A DNA stretch of 64,000 nucleotides from Pseudoprimorskyibacter sp. (lineage in GTDB: Bacteria > Pseudomonadota > Alphaproteobacteria > Rhodobacterales > Rhodobacteraceae), in the NCBI GenBank assembly GCA_029251265.1, contig JAQXDR010000003.1, forward strand, positions 1 through 64,000, read 5' to 3'. Under the pieces are notes generated by a model that was not told the origin of the DNA, ran no database searches, and saw only the letters and a list, made by a program, of their open reading frames with translations. Shown piece by piece: positions 1 to 9,885 of the stretch (its first letter is position 1; the number at the start of each line of letters is the position of its first letter). A program made the translations under genes and the position numbers.

Positions 1-590
1 GTTTGTGTGCAAACGCTCTCAGTTGAAAAATGCCTTGCGTGGCTATTTGGTGGAATACCGCATCGTCGTTGGACAAGGGATGGTTCAGTTCAGGTGGATG
101 ATTGCCACCATTGACGAGGGTGCAGCAAAGCTACCCAGTCCAATTCATACCCTTCGCCAAGCGTATATCGAACAGATCTCTGTGTTCGACGAAAGGATCA
201 AGGCGCTTGATCATGAAATCACAAGGCGCACCAAATCTGATCAAGCAACAATGTGGCTTTTGACGATCTCCGGATTTTGGGCCCGTGCCTGCGATAACCA
301 TTCAAGCCTCTGCGCCGCCAATGGACGACGTTTCCAACCGGCACGAATTTGTAGTCTGATGCAGGCATGTCCCAAGGCAGACGCCGACCGGTGAGCGGGA
401 CATAAGGTGAGTATTGATCACCGGCGCAACGGCCGTCATTCGTTGGCATAGACCGGACACACGACTGCACCTGATCACTTGTTTTAACACACGTCGGAAT
501 GCGGCTTGCATTGAAAGGCACACACATTTCTACAACCGCTTCACAGGCAGTCAGCACTGGGTCCTAAGCATTCGAACGAAAGCCGCTTAA
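1..590 (+). pseudogene. IS110-family transposase remnant (C-terminal part)
   Basis: A reading frame entering from before the window encodes a segment typical of the middle of IS110-family transposases (RSQLKNALRGYL, then a helical stretch ending DERIKALDHEI near base 220). The expected helix-hairpin-helix continuation (normally TMPGIGP) is found only after a frame change near base 275, as GPVPAITIQASAPPMDD. The tail resembling RDIRxLLIxGAxxVIRW (about bases 398-460) is interrupted by stop codons at about 348 and 411. The element is therefore frameshifted and stop-ridden and cannot make a transposase. I see no terminal repeat. The family call rests on remembered conservation of these motifs; decay is seen directly. 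Confidence 0.72.
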
Positions 591-612
591 ACCAACAGCT
601 GAGGCACTAAAC

Positions 613-1410
613 CTAATCAAAGCACTCAGCGCGACCATCCGCAGCAATTGTTGATGCGCCATCTGCTATGCGTTCTGCGCGTGACAGCTGCACTTGGGTC
701 AGCCGCGCAGCATCCCGAGTTTTGGGCGCAGGCAACACAAATGCCATTCGCGCTGCCTGATCGCGGGACACAGATGCGGCGCGTTCATCCCAGATAGACT
801 GCGATGCTGCCTCTGCACCAAAAACCCCGTCTCCCCATTCCACGATATTCAAATAGACCTCTAGGATCCGCCGCTTGGGCCACAGCAGCTCGACCACTGG
901 TGTCAGAGCGGCCTCGATAAGTTTTCGGCCATAGCTACGGCCATGCCACAGAAAGAGGTTCTTGACGGTTTGTTGGGTTATGGTCGATGCACCACGACTT
1001 CCGCCTGCTTTGATCGCAGCACGCAAGGCGGGGATGTCAAAGCCCATATGTGTGCAAAAATTGGCGTCTTCGGCCGCAACAACAGACCGGCGCAGAGCCG
1101 GAGAGATTTCGTCAATTTCAACCCACCTATGAACGATACCGTCGAGTCGCCGGGCTTCGGACCACATATAAAGTCCACCGGGTGGATCGACCCATCGCAA
1201 CAGGCCCACGATCAAACAAACCAGTACGCAGGTTAATAGCGACAGCCGCCATATAAACCTGAGCGCATAGCGCCAAGCCGAAGAAACCACAGACCGTGCC
1301 GCGCCAGTTGATTTATTGGACGTTTTAGACGCTCTTTTCGCCGCGACACTCCGCGAAGAAGACCGTCTCAAAGGGCGATTGCGCGCCGGAGATGCCTGCC
1401 GACGCGCCAT
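613..1410 (-). CDS. mtgA: Monofunctional biosynthetic peptidoglycan transglycosylase
   Basis: 265 residues. A very basic N-terminal tail (about 50 residues rich in R, K and S) precedes one membrane segment (about 50-72), and a GT51 glycosyltransferase domain follows. Motifs of the family are visible: EDANFCTHMGFD (the EDxxFxxHxG motif with the catalytic Glu), GASTITQQ, and EVYLN. There is no transpeptidase domain, so it polymerises lipid II glycan strands at the periplasmic face without cross-linking. It starts 3 bases after the gltB stop, suggesting read-through transcription from gltB. Length fits the family (230-270). Confidence 0.95.
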   Translation of the reverse strand: MARRQASPARNRPLRRSSSRSVAAKRASKTSNKSTGAARSVVSSAWRYALRFIWRLSLLTCVLVCLIVGLLRWVDPPGGLYMWSEARRLDGIVHRWVEIDEISPALRRSVVAAEDANFCTHMGFDIPALRAAIKAGGSRGASTITQQTVKNLFLWHGRSYGRKLIEAALTPVVELLWPKRRILEVYLNIVEWGDGVFGAEAASQSIWDERAASVSRDQAARMAFVLPAPKTRDAARLTQVQLSRAERIADGASTIAADGRAECFD

Positions 1411-1413
1411 CTT

Positions 1414-4400
1414 TTATTCTGCGGGAACTGCGAGGTCCTGGGCACCCAAAGGATGCGGCAGCTTGTCCAGCATTTCTTTTGGGCACACCTGAATAAAGCG
1501 GCTACGCAGATGATCCCAGTCCTGAAGGATTTTCTGCGCACGACGGCTGCCAGTCTCCTCGGCATGGCGTGTGAGCAGCTCCAACAGTTGCTCTTCCCAG
1601 TGGCTGTCTTTGGCGACCTCGCATGTCACCAGCGTCTCCATGTTCATCATGGCTCTGGTATGGCCCTCTGGGTCGAATAAATATGCCATACCTCCTGTCA
1701 TACCTGCCCCAAAGTTGGCGCCGATAGTGCCAAGGATCACAGCCACACCGCCAGTCATATATTCGCAGCCGTTCGAGCCACACCCTTCGACAACGACGCG
1801 CGCGCCAGAGTTCCGCACCGCAAACCGTTCGCCTGCGCGCCCGGCCGCGAACAGATACCCGTCTGTCGCGCCGTAGAGCACGGTGTTTCCGATGATCGTA
1901 TTTTCGGCCGCATCCAAAGGTGACGCCATGGGGGGGCGCACCACAATGGTTCCACCCGACAATCCCTTGCCCACATAATCATTGGCGTCGCCTGACACTT
2001 CAAGCTTCAGACCTGGCGCGGAAAATGCCCCTAAAGATTGTCCCGCAGAGCCCTTTAGCTTTATGTGCAGGTGGTTTGATTGCAAAGCATTGCGCATGCC
2101 AAAGTTTTTGACGATATGAGCTGACGTTCGCGTACCTACGGTCCTATGGGTGTTCTGGACGGCATAACTCAGCTGCATTTTCTCGCCATCACCAAGAAAG
2201 CGCGCGGCATCCCGGATAATCTCGGCATCCAGAGTATCGGGAACCTCGGTGCGAGAGCGGTCGCGGTCGTAATTTATACTGTCAGAGCCATCGACTTGAA
2301 TAAGCAGCGGGTTCAGATCGAGATCGTCGAGATGGTCCGCTCCACGACTGACCTGACGCAGCAAGTCCGCGCGCCCGATCACATCCTCCAAAGACTTGGC
2401 ACCAATTGACGCAAGGATTTCGCGCACTTCCTGGGCGTAGAAGGTGATCAGGTTGACAACCTTATCCGCCGTGCCGGTGTATTTGGCACGCAGTTCCTCG
2501 TTTTGGGTGCAGACCCCGACAGGACAGGTGTTGGATTGGCATTGACGCACCATAATACAGCCCATGGCAATCAGTGCCGCAGTCCCGATGCCGTATTCCT
2601 CGGCGCCAAGCATTGCGGCCATGACGATATCGCGGCCTGTGCGCAATCCACCATCCGTGCGCAAGGTCACGCGGTCGCGCAGGTTATTCATGGCCAACAC
2701 CTGATGGGCTTCTGTCAGGCCCATCTCCCATGGCAATCCTGCATATTTAATCGATGTTGCAGGGGATGCCCCCGTACCGCCATTGTGACCCGAGATCAAA
2801 ATGACATCTGCCATGGCTTTGGCCACACCAGCTGCAATCGTCCCAACGCCAGATGCAGCCACCAGTTTGACCGTCACCTTGGCCCGCGGATTGATCTGCT
2901 TGAGGTCATAAATCAGCTGTGCAAGATCTTCGATCGAGTAGATATCGTGATGCGGTGGAGGTGAAATCAGCGTCACGCCTTTGGTCGAATGACGTAGCCG
3001 CGCGATCAGATCGGTGACCTTCATTCCCGGCAACTGGCCGCCTTCGCCCGGCTTGGCCCCCTGCGCAACCTTGATCTCCAGTTCTTCGCACTGACCCAGA
3101 TATTCGGCTGTCACACCAAACCGCCCCGAAGCCACCTGCTTGATCTTGGCGGAGGGGTTATCGCCGTTCGGTTCGGGCACAAAGTGTGCGGGGTCTTCTC
3201 CGCCCTCACCACTGTCTGATTTTGCGCCAATCCGGTTCATGGCCACATTGAGAGTTTTATGTGCCTCTGGGCTCAGGGCCCCTAATGACATGCCCGGCGT
3301 GACAAAACGTTTGCGGATGGATGTGATGCTTTCGACGTCATCAACAGAGATCGGCGCACCGAGAGGTTTGATCGCCAACAAGTCACGCAAATGGATCGGG
3401 GGGTTGGCCTGCATGGATTTTGAATATTGCTGCCAAAGCTCGTAACTCGCCCGCGTACAGGCCGCCTGCATCAGATGCATTGTTTGCGCACCCCAAGCAT
3501 GGGTCTCGCCCGATTTGCGTGATTTGTAAAAGCCACCAATCGGCAGCACATTTTCAACCTGATCAAAGCCAAGCGCGTGGACTTCTTCGGCTTTGCCCTG
3601 GATGCCGCTGACACCGATGCCAGAGATACGGCTGGTCAGCCCGGGGAAATATTCCGCGCACATCGCACGGCTAAGCCCAACGGCTTCGAAATTCAGGCCG
3701 CCGCGATAGGAGGAGATAACCGAAATACCCATCTTGGACATAATTTTCAGCAAACCCGCATCCACCGCGGCACGATAGCGGAACACAGCTTCGGTCAATG
3801 TCAAATCCAGCAGGCCGCGTTCAATCCGGTCAGCAAGGCTGTCTTCGGCCAGATAGGCGTTGACAACAGTGGCACCCGATCCAATCAAAACGGCAAAATA
3901 GTGGGGATCTACGCATTCTGCTGCGCGCACACTCAAGCTACAAAAGGTGCGCAGACCTTGACGCGTCAGATGGCTATGGACGGCGCTGGTCGCAAGGATC
4001 ATTGGCATTGCGATAAAGTCGGGGCCAACATTCTGATCGGTCAAAATTATGTGGCCAGCCCCCGAACGCACGGCATCCTCGGCCTCGGCCCTGATCCGTT
4101 CCAGTCCCGCCTGCAACGCCCCACTGCCTTGGGTTTTAGGGAACGTACAGTCAATTGTGGCGCTTGGCGCATTAAAGCAGGTCATCAATCGTTCAAACTG
4201 GGCATTGCCAACAAACGGGCTGTCCAGCACGAGGATCTCGGTTTGCGCGCTGCTTTCGTCCAATACGTTCTTGAGGTTACCAAACCGCGTCTTGAGGCTC
4301 ATCACGCGATATTCGCGCAGGCTATCTATGGGAGGGTTTGTGACCTGACTGAAATTCTGCCGGAAATAATGGCTGAGCGGACGGTAAACCTTGGACAGAA

Positions 4401-5955
4401 CCGCAGATGGCGTATCGTCGCCCATGCTGGCCAAGGTTTCCTTTCCGTCTTCGGCCATGGGTGCCAGTATCTGCTCGAGCTCTTCAACACTGAAACCCGC
4501 CGCGATCTGTCTGCGGCGCAGCTCTTCGCCAGAGTGCAGGGCCGTTTCCGTTACGCTGGCCAAATCGGCCGACAAATCGTTTATGCGTTGAACCCACTCG
4601 CCAAAAGACTGGCTCGCCGCAAGTTTATCTTTGATTTCCGTATCATGATACAGCTTGGCCTCGGCCATATCGACAGCCAGCAACTGACCCGGTCCAAGCG
4701 CGCCTTTTTCGCGGACACTGCCCTCGTCCACAGGCACCATTCCAGCCTCGGAGCCCGCGATCAAAAGCCCGTCGCCCGTCACGACATATCGCATGGGGCG
4801 CAATCCATTCCGATCCAGACCGGCACAGACCCAACGGCCATCCGTCATCGCCAGCGCGGCGGGACCGTCCCATGGCTCCATCACGCTGTTGCAATAGCTA
4901 TACATGTCACGCCACGACTGCGGCAATTCCACGGCCTGTTGGGACCAGCTTTCCGGCACCAGCATGGTTTTCGCCATCGGAGCGTCACGACCTGCCCGCA
5001 CGAGCACCTCGAACACAGCATCAAGCGCCGCACTATCACTGGCACCACCGGCGATGATCGGCTTTATGTCCTCGGCGTGATCTCCAAAGGATGCGCTTGC
5101 CATGCGAATTTCATGACTTTTCATCCAGTTTATGTTGCCTTTCAGGGTGTTGATCTCACCGTTGTGGGCCAACATACGGAATGGCTGCGCCAGCCACCAT
5201 TGCGGGAACGTATTGGTCGAATACCGCTGATGGTAAATCGCAAAAGCGCTTTCAAAGCGGTCATCTTGCAGATCAGGATAGAATTCGGCCACCTGTTCGG
5301 CCAACATCATTCCTTTGTATATAATTGACCGACATGACATCGAGGCAATATACATCTCGCCAATGCCCTCTGCCGCTGCGGCTTTTTCGATCCGACGGCG
5401 GATCACATACAATTCACGCTCAAAAGCCTCATCATCCAGTCCCTTGTCATTCGAGATCAGGATCTGCTCGATTTCGGGGCGTGTCGCATTTGCCTTGTCA
5501 CCAAGACACCGCACATCGACCGGCACATGCCGCCATCCGTAAATGAAGTGGCCCATGCGCAGGACCTCGGTCTCGACAATCGTCCGACAGCGTTCCTGAG
5601 CACCAAAGTCGGTGCGCGGCAGAAACACCTGCCCGACAGCCATCAGTTGTTTTTTGCGTGGTATATGGCCGGTACGTTCGACCTGATCATAAAAAAATTG
5701 GACTGGAATTTGCACGTGGATGCCAGCCCCGTCACCGGTCTTGCCATCTGCATCCACCGCGCCGCGATGCCAGATCGCCTTGAGCGCTGTGATGCCAGCC
5801 TCGACCACCGATCGGCGCGGCTGCCCATCCAGAGCAACCACGAGGCCCACACCGCATGAGCTGTGCTCTTCACTTTCCGAATACAGCCCGTTGTCCGCCA
5901 GCCACTTGCGCTTGGCTTCGGTTTCCTTGGCCCAGTCTTGGTCAAATTTGGTCAT
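1414..5955 (-). CDS. gltB: Glutamate synthase (NADPH) large subunit
   Basis: 1513 residues, the normal size of the GOGAT alpha subunit. It converts glutamine plus 2-oxoglutarate to two glutamates. The N-terminal class II amidotransferase is preceded by a propeptide of about 33 residues and starts at Cys34 (HSSCGVGLV). A central domain, the FMN/2-oxoglutarate domain with GEGGEDPAHF and GHNGGTGASP, the Fe-S motif CQSNTCPVGVCTQ and a C-terminal GXGXG beta-helix follow. The ribosome site AAGGAGA lies just upstream of the ATG. It lies downstream of gltD with 262 bases between them, in which I see no gene. Diverged paralogues of its domains recur as separate genes at 40.8-43.9 kb. Confidence 0.97.
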   Translation of the reverse strand: MTKFDQDWAKETEAKRKWLADNGLYSESEEHSSCGVGLVVALDGQPRRSVVEAGITALKAIWHRGAVDADGKTGDGAGIHVQIPVQFFYDQVERTGHIPRKKQLMAVGQVFLPRTDFGAQERCRTIVETEVLRMGHFIYGWRHVPVDVRCLGDKANATRPEIEQILISNDKGLDDEAFERELYVIRRRIEKAAAAEGIGEMYIASMSCRSIIYKGMMLAEQVAEFYPDLQDDRFESAFAIYHQRYSTNTFPQWWLAQPFRMLAHNGEINTLKGNINWMKSHEIRMASASFGDHAEDIKPIIAGGASDSAALDAVFEVLVRAGRDAPMAKTMLVPESWSQQAVELPQSWRDMYSYCNSVMEPWDGPAALAMTDGRWVCAGLDRNGLRPMRYVVTGDGLLIAGSEAGMVPVDEGSVREKGALGPGQLLAVDMAEAKLYHDTEIKDKLAASQSFGEWVQRINDLSADLASVTETALHSGEELRRRQIAAGFSVEELEQILAPMAEDGKETLASMGDDTPSAVLSKVYRPLSHYFRQNFSQVTNPPIDSLREYRVMSLKTRFGNLKNVLDESSAQTEILVLDSPFVGNAQFERLMTCFNAPSATIDCTFPKTQGSGALQAGLERIRAEAEDAVRSGAGHIILTDQNVGPDFIAMPMILATSAVHSHLTRQGLRTFCSLSVRAAECVDPHYFAVLIGSGATVVNAYLAEDSLADRIERGLLDLTLTEAVFRYRAAVDAGLLKIMSKMGISVISSYRGGLNFEAVGLSRAMCAEYFPGLTSRISGIGVSGIQGKAEEVHALGFDQVENVLPIGGFYKSRKSGETHAWGAQTMHLMQAACTRASYELWQQYSKSMQANPPIHLRDLLAIKPLGAPISVDDVESITSIRKRFVTPGMSLGALSPEAHKTLNVAMNRIGAKSDSGEGGEDPAHFVPEPNGDNPSAKIKQVASGRFGVTAEYLGQCEELEIKVAQGAKPGEGGQLPGMKVTDLIARLRHSTKGVTLISPPPHHDIYSIEDLAQLIYDLKQINPRAKVTVKLVAASGVGTIAAGVAKAMADVILISGHNGGTGASPATSIKYAGLPWEMGLTEAHQVLAMNNLRDRVTLRTDGGLRTGRDIVMAAMLGAEEYGIGTAALIAMGCIMVRQCQSNTCPVGVCTQNEELRAKYTGTADKVVNLITFYAQEVREILASIGAKSLEDVIGRADLLRQVSRGADHLDDLDLNPLLIQVDGSDSINYDRDRSRTEVPDTLDAEIIRDAARFLGDGEKMQLSYAVQNTHRTVGTRTSAHIVKNFGMRNALQSNHLHIKLKGSAGQSLGAFSAPGLKLEVSGDANDYVGKGLSGGTIVVRPPMASPLDAAENTIIGNTVLYGATDGYLFAAGRAGERFAVRNSGARVVVEGCGSNGCEYMTGGVAVILGTIGANFGAGMTGGMAYLFDPEGHTRAMMNMETLVTCEVAKDSHWEEQLLELLTRHAEETGSRRAQKILQDWDHLRSRFIQVCPKEMLDKLPHPLGAQDLAVPAE

Positions 5956-6217
5956 GACAGGTCTCCTTGGTGGCCATTCAGGCCGCTTTGGCCAATTTAG
6001 GTTCTGCCGCTGATAAAAACCTGCGGCGTGTTGTTTTGATCCAAATCGGACGCCTGTGCCACAGGCAGCCCCGACAAACGTTATCGCTTGACCGTCCGAT
6101 TATGCGATGTAGCAATGCATCCTGCACGTCTTTGGTCTGGTCTATGTATCTGATGACATAGTGCTTTGTGATCTAACATTACATCCTCAGAAAGATGGTC
6201 GACCGTTGCAAGCAAAG

Positions 6218-7651
6218 TCATTCTGCCGCAATGGCGCTCACGCTGAACTGCGCCAAGATGGCATCCGCACAATCACGTCCGTCCCGGATTGCCCAAACTA
6301 CAAGGCTTGCACCACGCACAATATCGCCAATGGCATATACGCCATCCAAAACCGTTTTGCCTGTTGTGAACGATGCTTTGACTGTGCCCCACCGGGTCAC
6401 CTCCAGCCCATCTGTGTCCCAAAGCTTTGGCAAGTCCTCGGGTTCAAAACCGAGCGCCTTGATCACCAGTTCCGCCGGCTCGGTGTAATCAGACCCATCA
6501 ATTACCTCGGGACTTTGACGACCGGTTGAATCCGGCGTTCCCAAACGCATTTTTTGCACGATGACCCCCTCAACAGGTTCACCAACAAATCCCTTTGGCG
6601 CGGTCAGCCATTCAAACTGAACGCCTTCTTCTTCGGCGTTTTGTGTTTCACGCTGACTGCCGGGCATGTTGGCCCGGTCTCGACGGTAGAGGCATTTCAC
6701 ACTGGTCGCCCCCTGACGTATGGCCGTGCGAACACAGTCCATCGCAGTGTCACCGCCACCTATCACAACAACCCGCTTGCCAGAGGCATTCAGCGCGCCG
6801 CTTTCGAATTCAGGAACGCTATCGCCAAAATTCAGAGCCCGGTTGGATGCCGTCAAATAATCAATCGCCTTGACAATCCCCTTGGCCCCGACGCCGAGCC
6901 CGGCCAGATCGCGGCTTTTGTAGACACCCGTTGCAATAATCACGGCATCATGGGTCGCGCGCATTTCTTCAAAGGAGATATCCTGCCCAACGGCACAATT
7001 CAGCCGGAATTCCACGCCACCCTGTTCCAGCTGCTCAATCCGGCGCATGACCACGGGCTTTTCCAGTTTGAACCCCGGAATTCCGTAGGTCAGCAAACCG
7101 CCTGCCCGATCATATCGGTCATAGACAGTCACCTGAACACCCGCGCGACGCAAATGATCCGCAGCAGCGAGCCCCCCGGGACCGGCACCGATGATCCCAA
7201 CACTTTCAGCCCGTTCGACCGCAGGCTTCGCGGGGACAACCCAACCATTGTCCCAAGCCGTATCGGTAATATATTTTTCGACCGACCCGATTGTCACGGT
7301 TCCATGACCCGACTGCTCGATCACGCAATTGCCTTCACACAAACGGTCCTGCGGGCAGATGCGGCCACAAATCTCAGGAAAGGTGTTGGTCGCCTGACTG
7401 ACATCGTAGGCTTCTTTGAGCCGCCCCGTTGCCGTCAACCTGAGCCAGTCGGGAATATTATTATGAAGCGGACAATGCGATTGGCAGTAGGGCACACCAC
7501 ATTGGCTACACCGACTGGATTGCTCGGCAGCTTTGACTTCAGCATACTGGGCGTAGATCTCGTCAAAGTCTTCGCGACGCGCATCTGCTGCCCGCTTTTC
7601 CGGCATATCGCGATCAACTGTAACGAATCTAAGCATCGGTGGCTTGGTCAT
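6218..7651 (-). CDS. gltD: Glutamate synthase (NADPH) small subunit
   Basis: 477 residues from the ATG at 7651 (MTKPPMLRFV). An upstream in-frame start would add 23 residues that do not resemble the family. It supplies NADPH electrons to GltB through FAD and Fe-S clusters. Visible are the N-terminal cysteine array CSQCGVPYCQSHCPLHNNIP with a second set (CGRICPQDRLCEGNC), the FAD motif GIIGAGPGGLAAADHLRRAG, and the NADPH motif VVVIGGGDTAMDCVRTA. It is first in the gltD-gltB-mtgA series. Inverted repeats about 65-140 bases upstream may be its operators (see 7716-7792). Confidence 0.96.
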   Translation of the reverse strand: MTKPPMLRFVTVDRDMPEKRAADARREDFDEIYAQYAEVKAAEQSSRCSQCGVPYCQSHCPLHNNIPDWLRLTATGRLKEAYDVSQATNTFPEICGRICPQDRLCEGNCVIEQSGHGTVTIGSVEKYITDTAWDNGWVVPAKPAVERAESVGIIGAGPGGLAAADHLRRAGVQVTVYDRYDRAGGLLTYGIPGFKLEKPVVMRRIEQLEQGGVEFRLNCAVGQDISFEEMRATHDAVIIATGVYKSRDLAGLGVGAKGIVKAIDYLTASNRALNFGDSVPEFESGALNASGKRVVVIGGGDTAMDCVRTAIRQGATSVKCLYRRDRANMPGSQRETQNAEEEGVQFEWLTAPKGFVGEPVEGVIVQKMRLGTPDSTGRQSPEVIDGSDYTEPAELVIKALGFEPEDLPKLWDTDGLEVTRWGTVKASFTTGKTVLDGVYAIGDIVRGASLVVWAIRDGRDCADAILAQFSVSAIAAE

Positions 7652-7715
7652 AGCGTGGACCCCTGGCTGAAAAATGTTGAACGAACCGTATAAGGGAGAG
7701 CTAAACAAATTAAAA

Positions 7716-7730
7716 GTCACAATACGTGAC
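7716..7730. promoter_or_regulatory. Inverted repeat GTCAC-N5-GTGAC upstream of gltD
   Basis: A perfect five-base dyad with a five-base spacer (GTCACAATACGTGAC) about 65 bases upstream of the gltD ATG. Size and position suit a repressor or activator site, but I do not recognise the regulator. It overlaps the left arm of the longer inverted repeat below. Confidence 0.3.
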
Positions 7731-7792
7731 CTAATTTGCGCCCGTTAACGAAAAGTATGCGGCAAAAACGAAATTTTAGCTGAAATTAGGTC
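7728..7792. promoter_or_regulatory. Paired 10-base inverted repeat between gltD and uppP
   Basis: GACCTAATTT at 7728-7737 recurs as its exact reverse complement AAATTAGGTC at 7783-7792. Centres are 55 bases apart, about five helical turns. A short dyad GGTCC-GATAT-GGACC (7789-7803) overlaps the right arm. The pair lies in the divergent intergenic region of gltD and uppP, so two sites for one regulator on the same DNA face is a reasonable reading. The regulator is unknown. Confidence 0.35.
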
Positions 7793-7871
7793 CGATATGG
7801 ACCGAAACCAGTAATTCCCTTACGTATATTGCGAGCGTATACCTCAATCAGCCACGAATCGAGGACCCATT

Positions 7872-8696
7872 GTGCCGCTTTTTAATCTGCTCATTCTTGC
7901 GATCATTCAGGGCGTCACTGAATTTTTACCGATTTCATCATCAGGCCATCTTATACTCCTCCCGAAACTGACTGGCATGCAAGATCAGGGTCTTATGCTC
8001 GACGTGGCTGTGCATGTGGGCACCCTTTTTGCTGTCATGATATACTTTCGGCGCGACGTTGCCCTTGCCGTGTCAGGCGTTCCGGACTTGCTGCGTGGAC
8101 GCATCACCGAACCGGGGGCCCGTCTTGCCGGTTTACTGATCATTGCAACAGTACCAGTAATCATTGTTGGTTTGATTTTGAACCTAACGGGACTGGAGAC
8201 CCGAATGAGGTCCATCGCAGTGATTGGATGGACGATGCTGGGGTTCGGGCTGGTCCTATACTGGGCTGACCGCCTGCCACAGCGTCGCGTAGCGGAAAGC
8301 TGGAACATGCGGGATGCTGTGATCATGGGGCTGTGGCAGGCCCTTGCTCTTATTCCCGGCACATCGCGCTCGGGCATTACCATCACCGGCGCACGTGTAC
8401 TTGGGTTCGACCGTGATGATAGCGCGCGCTTGGCGATGTTGATGTCGATCCCGACCATCATAGCCTCGGGCGCTTTGTTGGGCATCGAAGCAGTCGCCAC
8501 TGCCAATGCAAACGACGTACAACAGGCCGCAGTGGCTGCGTGCTTTGCATTCCTCTCCGCTCTGATCGCGCTGGCGGTTATGATGCGTCTTCTGACGCGT
8601 ATCAGTTTCACACCATACGTTGTATACCGGGTGGTCCTTGGCGGCGTTTTGCTATGGATCGCATACAGCGGGACAAACATGCCCAATATCAGCTGA
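7872..8696 (+). CDS. uppP: Undecaprenyl-diphosphatase
   Basis: 274 residues beginning with GTG. Integral membrane enzyme (BacA/UppP family) that dephosphorylates undecaprenyl diphosphate so the lipid carrier can be reused in peptidoglycan synthesis. The two signature loops are present: GVTEFLPISSSGHL near the N-terminus and ALIPGTSRSGITI around residue 160, between multiple hydrophobic helices. Length is typical. It is convergent with rlmH, 68 bases apart, and divergent from gltD. Confidence 0.95.
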   Translation: MPLFNLLILAIIQGVTEFLPISSSGHLILLPKLTGMQDQGLMLDVAVHVGTLFAVMIYFRRDVALAVSGVPDLLRGRITEPGARLAGLLIIATVPVIIVGLILNLTGLETRMRSIAVIGWTMLGFGLVLYWADRLPQRRVAESWNMRDAVIMGLWQALALIPGTSRSGITITGARVLGFDRDDSARLAMLMSIPTIIASGALLGIEAVATANANDVQQAAVAACFAFLSALIALAVMMRLLTRISFTPYVVYRVVLGGVLLWIAYSGTNMPNIS

Positions 8697-8764
8697 ACAC
8701 TCATTCCGGCGTGACAAACATGGAAGCCAGGCCCGTCCTTGGCTGTGCCATCCGGTTGTGACAC

Positions 8765-9235
8765 TCACGCCCGATGGTAGGGAGACCCCGACAGTATCGT
8801 TGCGGCGCGGTATAATTGTTCGGACAACATCACCCGCGCCAACATGTGTGGCCAAACCATTGATCCGAAAGATACCCGAACACCCGCAGTTTCACATAAA
8901 GATGGATCAAGCCCATCCGCACCGCCAATCATGAAAACCATGTCTTTGGTCCCATGGTCGCGGTATCGCGCCAACAGGTTCGCAAACTCGGGTGAGCTTA
9001 GCTTCTGGCCACGCTCATCCATAGCACATATGAGCGACCCGCGCGGCACACTACGCGCCAGCAGAGTAGCCTCTGCAGCGCGGCCCCCTCCACGTTTATC
9101 CTCAACCTCGTGAACCGAAGCAGGCCCTAGCCCCAGCACCCGACCCGTTTTGCCAAACCGATCAAGATAGTCGCGCAAAAGGTCAGCCTCTGGCCCACCC
9201 TTCAACCGACCAACAACGCACAGATGCACACGCAT
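8765..9235 (-). CDS. rlmH: 23S rRNA pseudouridine-1915 N3-methyltransferase
   Basis: 156 residues from ATG 9235 (MRVHLCVVGRLK). SPOUT-class RNA methyltransferase. The C-terminal half has the trefoil-knot SAM-binding pattern (FMIGGADGLDPSL, then SFGSMVWPHMLARVMLSEQLYRA and the C-terminal SPYHRA). The ATG overlaps the rsfS stop by one base (TGATG), so translation is probably coupled. An 11-codon longer start at 9268 would overlap rsfS and is not favoured. The rsfS-rlmH pair is a common bacterial arrangement. Confidence 0.95.
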   Translation of the reverse strand: MRVHLCVVGRLKGGPEADLLRDYLDRFGKTGRVLGLGPASVHEVEDKRGGGRAAEATLLARSVPRGSLICAMDERGQKLSSPEFANLLARYRDHGTKDMVFMIGGADGLDPSLCETAGVRVSFGSMVWPHMLARVMLSEQLYRAATILSGSPYHRA

Positions 9236-9597
9236 CAGGTGTGCGACACAGCCCCGGCAGGCAACCACATCTTTTCAAGCTGGTAGAACTCTCTGACTTC
9301 TGGTCGAAAGACGTGCGTAATCACGTCTCCGGCGTCGATTAATACCCAATCGCCGGTTTCTTTGCCTTCAGTACGGGACAGCACCCCATACTCGGCCTTA
9401 AGGATCTCAACCACACGGTCTGCAATTGCAGACACTTGCCGCGAAGATCGACCAGAGCAGACCACCATAGAATCGCCAATTGACGTTTTACCGCGCAGAT
9501 CAATTTGAACGACGTCTTCGGCTTTCATTTCATGTAAGGTGGACAGTATTGCATCAAGCAGCTTTTCGCTGGTGGACGCATTAGAATGCGCAGCCAT
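9235..9597 (-). CDS. rsfS: Ribosomal silencing factor RsfS
   Basis: 120 residues. RsfS/Iojap family protein that binds uL14 and blocks 30S-50S joining when nutrients are scarce. Core family pattern visible: DVVQIDLRGKTSIGDSMVVCSGRSSRQVSAIADRV split over residues 30-65, then GDWVLIDAGDVITHVF and REFYQLEKMW. It has the usual length and lies directly upstream of rlmH with a one-base overlap. Confidence 0.95.
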   Translation of the reverse strand: MAAHSNASTSEKLLDAILSTLHEMKAEDVVQIDLRGKTSIGDSMVVCSGRSSRQVSAIADRVVEILKAEYGVLSRTEGKETGDWVLIDAGDVITHVFRPEVREFYQLEKMWLPAGAVSHT

Positions 9598-9885
9598 TAT
9601 AGCACGCCCCGAAAGGGCGGCAGAAGCTGCATCGACGGATAGGGACAGGTCATGGTCCTCCTGAAAAATACGTCGCTCGGTCGCAACGCCACAATTACGT
9701 ATACACTAACATCCAGTCTGACAAATCTCAACGCCGCAAGCGCGTCAGAACCGCGCGCGTCTGTAACCCAATGCCATGTCTTGCGTGAGCATCGTTCAAC
9801 AAGACATTCGGCCTGTGCTTCCAAATCTTCCAATCGACCGAGGCTGCCAAAACAACTTTTCGAATTCAGCGGATAAAAGGCACTC
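9598..9885 (-). other. 288-base gap between rnr and rsfS, no convincing gene
   Basis: A TTG-initiated minus-strand frame of 78 codons (9833-9597) ends in a TAATG overlap with rsfS, but it has no recognisable family, no clear ribosome site and an odd composition. The stretch is best regarded as the untranslated region and promoter of rsfS-rlmH. Confidence 0.5.

Noticed and set aside
3577-5328. 583-codon plus-strand open frame opposite gltB
   Set aside because: It is fully antisense to a clear glutamate synthase gene; long antisense frames are common in GC-rich coding DNA and the translation resembles nothing.
6554-7693. 379-codon plus-strand open frame opposite gltD
   Set aside because: Shadow of gltD with low-complexity, family-free translation.
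7985-8764. 259-codon minus-strand frame opposite uppP
   Set aside because: Antisense shadow; uppP motifs on the other strand are decisive.
9597-9833. 78-codon frame with TAATG overlap to rsfS
   Set aside because: TTG start, no ribosome site and no recognisable family. The overlap alone is weak evidence.
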